A DNA stretch of 64,000 bases from Verticillium longisporum (taxonomy: Eukaryota; Ascomycota; Sordariomycetes; Glomerellales; Plectosphaerellaceae), in contig JAETXT010000004.1 of the NCBI GenBank assembly GCA_019188255.1, forward strand, positions 3,596,001 to 3,660,000, given 5' to 3'. Made by a program: the position numbers and the translations under genes. The notes under the pieces were generated by a model. That model was not told the DNA's origin. It saw only the letters and a program-made list of their open reading frames with translations, and ran no database searches. Position 1 is the first letter of the stretch; the number at the start of each line of letters is the position of its first letter. Shown one piece after another: positions 55,839-64,000 of this stretch.

Positions 55839-57517
55839 TCAGCCAAAGACCCCGTTATTCTTAGGCGCGAACTCTACATGTGGACGATTGGCAACCCAGT
55901 CAGGAACCTCAATAGCATCCCCGGGCAGGATTCCTTCCAGTTAAGGGGCCGCCAGACCAAGCTACAAGCCGTACCGTAATCAGATTGAGCTCATAGAAAA
56001 AGGCCTAGGGGATGAAGTGTAGACTTACTGCGAAGTAGCTTATCTTCACTGCATGAATCATAGTGACGGTCTTTTCTGTCACCAAGAAGCGGAGCACACT
56101 CTAACCTAGCGGCGGGAGGTCATGCACCGTAACGAGGGAGGGATTCTCTAAGTTGAGGCGTCCGCCATCATTCGTGCGAGTTGCCTTGTCGATGTTCGTA
56201 CGTCCGAACTTGGCTTGGGCCCTGGAGCCCAGCAACCATGCTGGCCTACCATGCTTGTAGAGCGGTATGGTATCATTAAGCTGGTTTTGGATCACCAAGT
56301 CGACAACAATTCCCACACGTAGGCCATGGATAATAGGCTTTTCGAAAGACATTCCAGTCTCATCAAAGAGAAGCGGCGTCTGTGAAGCTCGGAAAATTTG
56401 CCAAGGCTTCTCGTTGAGGAAGTAATCGGACGTCAAGGGATCACTGAGGGAAGCCTGCTTCCCAACTTCCAACCGAATCGTATAATCCGCCGTCCCCGGT
56501 CGACCCTTTTTGACATGCGCCAAAGACGACGCGGGATAGGGGGGAAGAACGTGACCTTGAACAACTTCGCAGCCCTGCTTCGTAGAACCATCTGGCAAGA
56601 CACAAATTTGATCTGGTGAGGCTGGTTGAGGGACCGCCATTGGTACGCCGTGTGTAGCTTTACGAGTTGACTTGGTCCATGATATGTCAGCACATCTCGT
56701 CTACGTATGGGGCTGACTGGAAACGGTAGTCGAAGACGTACAGAGTACCTCAATATTGCGTAGGACTGTAGGTTTTGGAACTTATTCGTAGACGAGATGC
56801 GTATGGCGTAGTCACCGGGGATGGCATCCAAATTGACGAGGACAGTCAACCGGCCCGCGCTTGGAAGATATAGAACCTATACAGGATGATTAGACCCTCA
56901 ATACTAGTTGTGTTTCATGTAGCCCACATACATCGGAAGCGTAAGGGTATGTGAATCCGCCATTGTTCGCAACGACAATCATCTTGTGGTTGTCGATGGA
57001 CAACATGACCGGATGTTCGAATCCAGCATTCACAAAGTTGATCATGATGTAAGAGTTACCCCCGGGTTGGATAACCTGATCACTTAGAGCCCACTCATCA
57101 TCTGTCGTTCTCTTGAATCGTACCTCGTAATCGCCTGTGCTAGGCGTGCATGTCTCGTGTGGTAGGCCCTCTGGCTGTATACACCCCTTTTCGTCAAGTG
57201 GAACTCCGTCCAAGCGGTCAAATCCTGGCTGGCGGCAGTGCACACGCCCCTTTCCTATGATCAATCAGCGATTATACAAAGATATCAGGACACCATCATA
57301 ACGCACCGCTGACTAGAATTGAGTCAGAGCAGTAAAGCTCTGAGCCCTTTGCCTTCGTGCGCAGCATCTTCCAGCCCATATCACGGTGTTGATGATTCCT
57401 AATGTCAACATGTTGAATTTCTCTTTCTGCTTTCATGATGTTATTCCATTCGGATGTGTCGTTGGTGATGAGGTGGTATGGGCGAGGCCTAGATGAGCTG
57501 GGTGCGACATACTCCAT
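55839..57517 (-). pseudogene. Multicopper oxidase (laccase-like) pseudogene, missing its first cupredoxin domain
   Basis: Exons 57517-57307, 57254-56932, 56876-56742 and 56670-56101 splice in phase into 412 codons covering cupredoxin domain 2 (YCSDSILVSG, KGRVHC, GNSYIMINFVNAGFEHPVML, AGRLTVLVNLDAIPGDYAIRI) and part of domain 3 (IPLYKHGRPAWLLGS). The frame stops at TAG 56101-56103, in VHDLPPLG*, but the family sequence continues directly after it (SVLRFLVTEKTVTMIHAV). After a further intron it goes on, across an internal TAA, to EGILPGDAIEVPDWV and NRPHVEFAPKNNGVFG, ending with TGA at 55839. TAG stands where the family has Trp, and TAA probably where it had Gln. Both changes fit CpA to TpA mutation. 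No domain 1 is found upstream, where the sialidase-like gene begins after about 330 bp. The gene is therefore a truncated, doubly interrupted relic. Confidence 0.8.
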
Positions 57518-57849
57518 GCCCTCGGGTAGCTTATACGCCGTCTACTCCGGCTGTCATTCTTCACAGTGGAGATTTCATCGATTGCCAGGTCGAGTCACAC
57601 GATGCTGATCTCGGTTACATAAAGCATATTATATTCACAGTACCTGTTTCTTATGAAGATCAATATGAGATTGTTCAAAATTTGCTCCAAAAGAATGCCT
57701 CGTCGAGCGGAATGTTGATCGGTGCCCAGCAAACCTATCTCCAGTCGAGTGACCGCAGCCTTCCGTACTTGAGCACCTTTGCCAGGTATCCCCCGTTTCG
57801 CAGAAGGATAGGGACGATGTATCACGACCAGCTGTGCGCTTCCTCGGAT
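57518..57849. other. Intergenic region between multicopper oxidase relic and sialidase-like gene
   Basis: 332 bp, too short to hold the missing first cupredoxin domain. A few codons upstream of 57517 remain in frame (TAYKLPEG) after a possible splice acceptor, which suggests that an upstream exon once existed. Confidence 0.5.
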
Positions 57850-58995
57850 TCAAGGATCGTCCACCCAGTGCTCAACGTTCTCAATCCGAACATACTTGAT
57901 GTGTTGGCGATGGAACGTGAAAGCAATATGAACAGGCGCATGTAAGACATCTTGCTCGGTCCAGATACTGGGATAGCTCAGCTCCCTGTTCGTCTTTTTC
58001 TCCGAGTTGTTTGTCATGCAGAATCCATCGCCATCCTCCAGAACCCGTGTTTTCCATGTGATACCCTGGTCTGAGGAGATACCAACTGTCAAGGCCTTGC
58101 GAGGGGTACCCCAGATGGCGGATTTGCCATTCACGGATACCTGATTGGGTCGTTTGTCGTCTTCGGGGGTAATATCATCGTACAAGCCCTCCCGTCTAGC
58201 CATATGAGGCACAGCAGCGGAATTGTTGAACACGATTGCAATGCTTCCTGATGCAAGACGGGCAGCGCATATTCTGCTATTGGGATTTGGCAGACTGATG
58301 GGCTCCGGAGGGGCCCAGTTAATGCCATCTGTGGACGTGGAGCGGTACACCTTGTCCGCCCATCGACTCCGGAAGAAGGCGACATATTGATCTTGTCCCC
58401 TGACAGGCGGCAGAATGTTCATGTGAACCGCGCCAATCCCCCCAGGGACTCTCTTTTCCTCCCAGGTCACGCCATCGTCGCGTGAGAAAAGCACAGCGGA
58501 GATGTCGTCGTTTCCTATCCATCTCTGTCCTGCGGCGGATCGGCAGTGGAAGGCAGGTAGAACCCATGTTCCATCTTTGAGAACAACGAGTGGCTGGCGG
58601 ACGAAAACCCCCTTCAAGTCTTTAAAGGGGTAATTAGGGTCCGACCAGGTGACGCCATGGTCACTGGATGTCCGAACCATGACCAATGCACCGTCCTGGT
58701 TGCCGGCATCCTGTGACGTGTGGAAGAGCCATATGTGACCGGTCCTGGGTGCTCTAAAAAGCACAGGGTTTTGACAACTGCGGTCCGTGTCCGATGAGAT
58801 CTTCTGCGGTGGAGACCATTCGTTTGACCTTGGGGTTTGACGCGATAGCCAGATACTGATGTCAGGTAACCCTTCCTGGGAGCCGCCGAACCAGGCACAG
58901 AGCAGAGTCTTTTCGGGTAATTGAAGAAGGTTGGAGGCATGGGATTGGACAGTAGTCGCCGGTAGTGAGTCGAAGTGAACGAGGGAGGACGCCAT
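57850..58995 (-). CDS. Sialidase-like protein with Asp-box (BNR) repeats
   Basis: Single exon, 381 residues, no signal peptide. The N-terminal part carries LLCAWFGGSQEGLPDISIWLSR, a hallmark of the BNR_2 sialidase-like family. Four Asp boxes follow: TSSDHGVTW, SRDDGVTW, STDGINW and SSDQGITW, consistent with a six-bladed beta-propeller. Candidate catalytic Arg residues occur in QNPVLFRAP and ADKVYRS, but the classical sialidase FRIP motif is not present. The family includes exo-sialidases, KDNases and related hydrolases, and many members have no known substrate. The lack of introns and of a secretion signal could indicate bacterial ancestry or a cytosolic role. Its start is 320 bp from the divergent MFS permease gene, suggesting a joint promoter and an imported oligosaccharide or acid sugar as substrate. 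Confidence 0.85.
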   Translation of the reverse strand: MASSLVHFDSLPATTVQSHASNLLQLPEKTLLCAWFGGSQEGLPDISIWLSRQTPRSNEWSPPQKISSDTDRSCQNPVLFRAPRTGHIWLFHTSQDAGNQDGALVMVRTSSDHGVTWSDPNYPFKDLKGVFVRQPLVVLKDGTWVLPAFHCRSAAGQRWIGNDDISAVLFSRDDGVTWEEKRVPGGIGAVHMNILPPVRGQDQYVAFFRSRWADKVYRSTSTDGINWAPPEPISLPNPNSRICAARLASGSIAIVFNNSAAVPHMARREGLYDDITPEDDKRPNQVSVNGKSAIWGTPRKALTVGISSDQGITWKTRVLEDGDGFCMTNNSEKKTNRELSYPSIWTEQDVLHAPVHIAFTFHRQHIKYVRIENVEHWVDDP

Positions 58996-59315
58996 CTAGT
59001 CGATGGCCGTGGTGATCTGATACACAGCTGATTTGCTTCAATCAGAGGCGTGCTCAAGTGGAACGGTCCGTAATGATCAGGTGTCCTTTCTTATTATTCC
59101 CAATGTGCTGTAGCCCGTAGATATGCGTACTCCGCACCAAGTCTGAGGATGACGACTGACACAACTAGCATTTGGCACATGCCAGTCGCTGAGAAGCTAC
59201 GATTCATGACTGAAGCTAAGATTCTGTTCTAGTCACTAAAATCATCTCTACATAGTCTTTTACCTTGTTATCAACAAACGACTTCTCCCAGGTACCAACT
59301 GTAAATTTCGCAGCC
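58996..59315. promoter_or_regulatory. Divergent promoter region, sialidase-like protein / MFS permease
   Basis: 320 bp between two divergent start codons. An in-frame ATG at 59265 would extend the permease by 17 residues. I prefer 59316 because the extension is not typical of the family. No operator could be defined. Confidence 0.45.
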
Positions 59316-59815
59316 ATGGGTGGCGGCACTTCACTATGGGCGTCTCCAGAATGGAAGAATGACCCTAAAGAGATCTTTAACCGGAAACTCCTTCTTGGCG
59401 TTACTATTGCCATGGCGGGTTGCTCTTATGGGTTCGATCAAGGAAACATCGGTGGTGTCACGACATTTGTCTCTTTCCGAAAGGCCATGGGATTTGACGA
59501 CCTGCAACCATCAGAAGTGGACCAACGAGGGAAGTCTGTAACAAAAACGAAGAAGTATCAAGCCTGACCTTACAACGCAGAGGGGAACATCGCAGCAATG
59601 TGTAAGTGCTCTTGGAAAGTATCTTCGCATCTTCTGACACGGAGTCAAAAGTGGCCGCAGGTGGCTCAGCCGGTGCTCTGCTCGCAGCACCATGTGCCGA
59701 TTTCCTTGGAAGGAAGAGGTCCGTGACAATCATGTCCGGCTTGTTTTTAATCGGATGTGCTATGCAAGAAGTGCCTCATTTGAACGTGCTATGCGCTAGA
59801 AGACTCCTAGCTAGC

Positions 59816-62800
59816 CAGCGCTACCGCCCGACTAAATATACTTAAATTAAATAGTTAAATAGCAAAACAAATAGCCCCTATAGATCCTACTAAATAGCTA
59901 AATATAGGCCTATATTATAGTTTACATTTATTAAATAATTAAATATATTTTATAAAAAATTAAATTTCCTATTATAGACTTTAGATAATATAGTCGTAGC
60001 CGCGGGGACCAGTGATCTCAGATCTCAAACACTTAATTTAAGGTATTATATTAAGATACCCTCCCCTATTAGGAGGGTGCATAGGAATTCTCTATATATT
60101 CTGATTCCTAGTCATGTGACTAGGAATCGTCCGGGCTGGTGATCACGGTTCCGTGATCACTGTACGGTGACCGCCTGCCGGTGATTACGGTTCCGTGATC
60201 ACCGAAGGGAATCACGTATCGGTGATCACCCGCCCGTGGTCACGTAATGGGGTTCACTTGACTGCCTATCCACTATGCCCGTAATATTAGAGGTTTATAA
60301 TAGGGAAAATAAGCGCCTATAATAGGATTCGAATATATTACCTCTAATTAGAGAATTAGAGGTCCTATTAATTAAACTATAAATACCTCTTTTAGGAATA
60401 AGCTAATTAACTTATTTACTTTAAGCTTACGATTAGCTTCTATTAGAACTCGAGACTCTTAGGGTCGGAATTCGTATAAGCGTAAACGTAAATATAAATA
60501 CTTCTACTAATATTATTTAACTCCTACCTAATTAACTAACTTTTATTACTATTAAAAGAGCTCCTATAGCCTCTAAACTATTATTAACGTTTTTACTATT
60601 ATCGATATATCCTTTACTTTATTTAGAATATATCCGACCTCCTTAATCCTTATTTAGTTTATTAAATTAACCTCTTTCCCTCTAAATAACTCCGAGCTCC
60701 TAATTATAATATAGCGAGGGCATTACTTTATTCTCGATTCTCTAATATTAAAAAAGGGCTTAAGAGGACGTATAAACTAGATTAGAGATTATAATACTTT
60801 TATAATAGAGCTTATAGGATCTATAAATATATTAAAAGAGAGCTTCTAGATATATTATTATTATAATAAAAAGCGAGAAGAATTAATATTATTTAGAGCC
60901 TTTATAATAATTTCTATAATTAACTATTTAACGAAGAAGTATAAAATATTCGAAGGATCCTCTAAAGAGTTTAGTTTTATAAATTTATTAGATACTCCTT
61001 TAATAAGACTTTCTTAGCTTCCCCCCTTTACTATCTCGAAGAATTAAATAAATACCCTCGAGGAGTTTATTTTTAGCTTTATTATTATAGTAAATTAAGC
61101 CTTCGATATCTTTAATAATCCTTTCCTATAATAATTAATATAAATTCTAAATCCTAATATCTTTAAAAGCCTTCTTTAAAGCTAAATAAATATAAAAATA
61201 AAACTTAATATATTATTTATGTAGAAGAAGAAATAGATATAAATAAAGCTATAATATTCGACTTTAAGTATATATATTAAATATAATTATTAGACCTCTT
61301 TAAATTATCTTATTATCTTTATAATATCTATTTACTTTATTAATTAAATTAGAAAGTAATAATAATACTTCCTCTCCTTCTAAGAGTAAATAAATGCTTA
61401 TATAAATAGGAATATAATAAATATCCTTTTTAAGATTATTTAGGACTAAGATCTTATTAATTATATTAATATTCTAATATCTAATAATACTTTAATAAAC
61501 GATATTTATAATAAGGAGCTCTTTTAGTCCTTTAATCCCTTATTAAGCTCTAAAGATATTATTAAATAGTAGATATAATACTTTAGCTATATCCTTAACT
61601 TAATTAACTATATATTCCTCTATAAGGAGGATAATAAAGTATTTAAATAGGAATCCTAATTATTTAAAGAAATAGAAGATCTTAATAATATCCTATAATA
61701 TTAATAGAAGAAGGGCTTTATTAGAAAGCTCTATAATATTATTAAATAGATTAGATTTTCGCTTTAATATAGTAAATACTTTAAATATCTTATAATAGAG
61801 GAGGATCTTAATACTAAAGAAATCCTCTTCTATTAATAGTCTCTTAATAAACTTTAGCTTATCTTTAATAATAAAATATAATAGAATTTAATATATTTTA
61901 TAATTAAATATATTCTTTAGAAGAAGAGTAATATTTAATATTTCCTTATTAAGAATTAGCTTAAAGCTAATCCCTATAAATAAATTCCTTTAATTAATTA
62001 TCTCTTAATAGAAGATTAATATCTTTTAATAGAGATTTAAATTATAATTAAACCTCTCTATTAATTAACGATATAAATATAAGGATAAGCTAAATAAAGG
62101 AGCTATAGAGCTCTATAAGAGATTCTTATTAGAATAGAGTTTATCTTCGAGAGGATAGAGGATTAGAAGGCTTTCTTTAATAATCTAAATTAGAATAATT
62201 AATAGTAAATAAGCTATTTATAATAGGTTCTATTAAAGTATAGTCTTCGATTTTAGAATTAATATCCTAACTTATTTCTATTAAGTTAAGCCTTCTTTAA
62301 ATATATTTATCCTAAATATATAGAAGTTTCTCGATATTTCGAGGCTCTCTTAGAAGACTCCTATTAATATTTCCGCTTCTCGATTATTAATACTTAATAG
62401 AAGCTTAATAAATATTATACGAAGCTTAGTAAATTCCTACTATATATAGCTATTATAATTCTATATTTTAAGCTTAGAATTCGATAATTTAAAGTATAAT
62501 AAATAAGCTTAAAATAATTAATATAGGTTTATAAAGTATAAGAGGGTATATATTAATAATAGGATCGTTAATATTATTAATCCCCTCTATTTAATACCCC
62601 GTTTCCTAGCTAGGAGCTAGGAGACTTCGAAATCTTATATTCTCTATAAGCTATAATATTAATTATAAGCTTTAACGATTAGATATATAATAAATATCAA
62701 AGAATATTAATAGCCGATTTAGAATTTAACGTCTATCTTTACCTTAATCTCTTAGAGGCTCTAGAAATTAAGGATCCTATTATATAATAGATTAATTAAT

Positions 62801-63208
62801 AGGAGAACTATCTTATAATTAATAAGTTCGCTCTTAATATCTTTATAATATTAATAATATTAATAGATTATAAGAAGGCATTTAGCCTCTTAAAGCTAAC
62901 TTTAACTTTATAGAGGATAGGGATAGCCCTAGAGACCCTCGAGAAGTTATAGTATATTAATAACTAGCTTCGTCGGGGTACTATTATACTAGGCGAGTAG
63001 TATTTCGGCTTATAGAGCAGCTAAGGGGCTTAATACTATAAAATCTAGCTAATAAAAGGGGCTAGACTATTATAAGAGCTTTATTTCGATATTAAATCGA
63101 ATTAAATACTTATAAATACGATTAAATAGTTAAATCTACTAGTTCTAGTAGTTTAAATAGTTAAATATACCCCCTATATTTAACTTATTTAGTCGGGCGG
63201 CAGCGCTG
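59816..63208 (+). mobile_element. hAT-superfamily DNA transposon, RIP-degraded
   Basis: The element is 3393 bp long, flanked by an 8-bp duplication (TAGCTAGC at 59808-59815, TAGCTGGC at 63209-63216, one transition apart). This is the length hAT elements make. Terminal inverted repeats start CAGCGCTRCCGCCCGACTAA. Removing the element and one duplication copy restores the permease reading frame exactly. Near the right end the plus strand still reads, through stops, like an hAT C-terminal dimerisation domain (INKFALNIFIILIILIDY, then RIGIALETLEKLQYI) around 62,700-63,000. The interior is otherwise AT-rich with no open frame. A GC-richer hairpin-rich stretch lies at 60,010-60,260. Confidence 0.9.
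60010..60260. repeat. Cluster of short inverted repeats inside the hAT element
   Basis: A 250-bp stretch with higher GC than the rest of the element. It holds several hairpin-forming palindromes in succession: accctcc/ggagggt, attcctagtca/tgactaggaat, and at least two copies of gtgatcacgg-tt-ccgtgatcac with variants. Similar gtgatcac words recur further on. They may be subterminal transposase-binding repeats or a later nested insertion. Confidence 0.6.
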
Positions 63209-64000
63209 TAGCTGGCATCGCGATCGGTGCGACTTCGATAGTAAGTGTTCTCAGGCCACGCTAGATCTACTATTTAGCTTACTATGGAAATTTGCAGTTA
63301 GCGCCTCAGTATCTCGCAGAAAACTCCCCAAAGACTATCCGAGGTTCTCTTACAACATCTTACAACCTCATGATTGTACTGGCGCTCTGCCTGGCCTTTT
63401 GGGTCAACTACGCTGTTAGCTTGTGGCCTGAGCAAGACCCCAACGATAACACTTCTTGGCAACTGGCTCTGGGTATTCAATTGATACCGGGATTCTTTCT
63501 CTTCTGCCTTATCTAGTGTAAGACTCTGTCAAGTTGTCTTGTCGACGGGTCCAGCTGACGATATACTAGTTGTGATCGAAACTCCCCGTGCTCTCATCTC
63601 GAAAGGAAAGAAAGACCGCGGTCTAAAAAACCTTTGCAAGCTCCGAGGCCTGCCCGCGGATCACTCTTATGTTCACCAAGAGTACATGGAGATCAATGCC
63701 CAGGCCGAATATGAACAAAGCCAGTATAAAGGTAAGCTGCATTAGCAGATGTAAATCAAATATACGAGCAAACAAGAGACGCTAACAATCCCAGGCTACA
63801 ACTACATTGCTGTTTTCAAAGATATTGGCACGAATGCCAGCAATCGGCGTCGCTTCTTCCTCGCCGTCATGTTGTTTATTTTCCACAAAGGCACAGGAAC
63901 AGATTCGTTGAATTACTTCGCACCTGAGATTTTCGCCATGATCGGCGTGCCTCGTGGCTCCAGCTCTCTGTTGACTGTTGGCATCTACGGTCTTGTCAAA

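Larger units (their letters stand above)
59316..64000 (+). pseudogene. Sugar/quinate-type MFS permease gene, disrupted by an hAT transposon and by a TAG codon; 3' end outside the window
   Basis: Exons are 59316-59537, 59583-59601, 59661-59815, [hAT element], 63217-63240, 63298-63517, 63570-63731 and 63795 onward. The product has the sugar-porter hallmarks: KLLLGVTIAMAGCSYGFDQG in helix 1, ADFLGRKRSV as the GRK loop, RRLLAG joined across the insertion to IAIGATS, LAPQYLAENSPKTIRGS (the PxYxxE motif), QLALGIQLIPGFFLF and NYFAPEIFAMIGV. Beyond the insertion, TAG at 63514-63516 stands where Trp is expected, immediately before a good GTAAGA donor with a CTGAC branch point. The gene is therefore interrupted at least twice. 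It would have imported a hexose, quinate or sugar acid. It diverges from the sialidase-like gene. Confidence 0.87.

Noticed and set aside
60310..60385. tRNA-like sequence with a GGATTCGAAT box on the minus strand
   Set aside because: An anticodon-like stem can be drawn, but the T-stem and acceptor stem do not pair. It lies inside a RIP'd transposon.

Overview
This is nuclear DNA of a filamentous ascomycete, most likely a Sordariomycete. Genes carry many 45-95 bp GT-AG introns with CTGAY/CTNAC branch points. Protein families are typically fungal (Zn2Cys6 regulators, a Mug113-type protein, a BCS1-like AAA protein, an Aa_trans permease, a cytochrome b5-fused hydroxyacid dehydrogenase). GC-balanced gene islands alternate with very AT-rich blocks whose relic reading frames are full of TAA/TAG, the mark of repeat-induced point mutation (RIP). 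The species cannot be named from the sequence alone.

Layout: 1-780 RIP'd repeat; 780-6433 small island with a four-exon ketopantoate reductase-family gene and a DUF7726-like gene; 6434-26307 a 20 kb RIP'd block of nested transposons; 26501-59815 main gene island; 59816-63208 a RIP'd hAT element inside an MFS transporter gene; 63209-64000 the rest of that gene, running off the window. The 20 kb block is bounded by 163-bp direct repeats. It holds a 7.5 kb Ty1/copia element (289-bp LTRs, ACTCT target duplication) and a well preserved pogo/Fot1-like DNA transposon (43-bp inverted repeats, TA duplication).

Main island, in order: secreted M28 aminopeptidase, small Cys-containing protein, short Zn2Cys6 protein, GST, amino-acid permease, Mug113/T5orf172 protein, flavin amine oxidase (internal TGA), BCS1-like AAA protein, a MITE-like element, full-length Zn2Cys6 regulator (internal TGA). 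Then follows a tight set of catabolic-looking genes: aldo-keto reductase, DenD-like short-chain dehydrogenase, flavocytochrome b2-type dehydrogenase, DapA-family aldolase, a decayed multicopper oxidase, a sialidase-like Asp-box protein and a sugar-type MFS permease. Three divergent gene pairs and the mixture of permease, glycosidase-like protein, aldolase and dehydrogenases suggest a sugar-acid (possibly ulosonic-acid) utilisation cluster that is now decaying.

Several reading frames are broken in two distinct ways. Single-base frameshifts (pogo transposase, flavocytochrome, DUF7726-like gene) can nearly all be explained by a homopolymer run one base too short, which points to consensus error. 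In-frame stops in the multicopper oxidase and the MFS gene are TGG->TAG and probable CAA->TAA, the RIP-type change, and these look like genuine decay.
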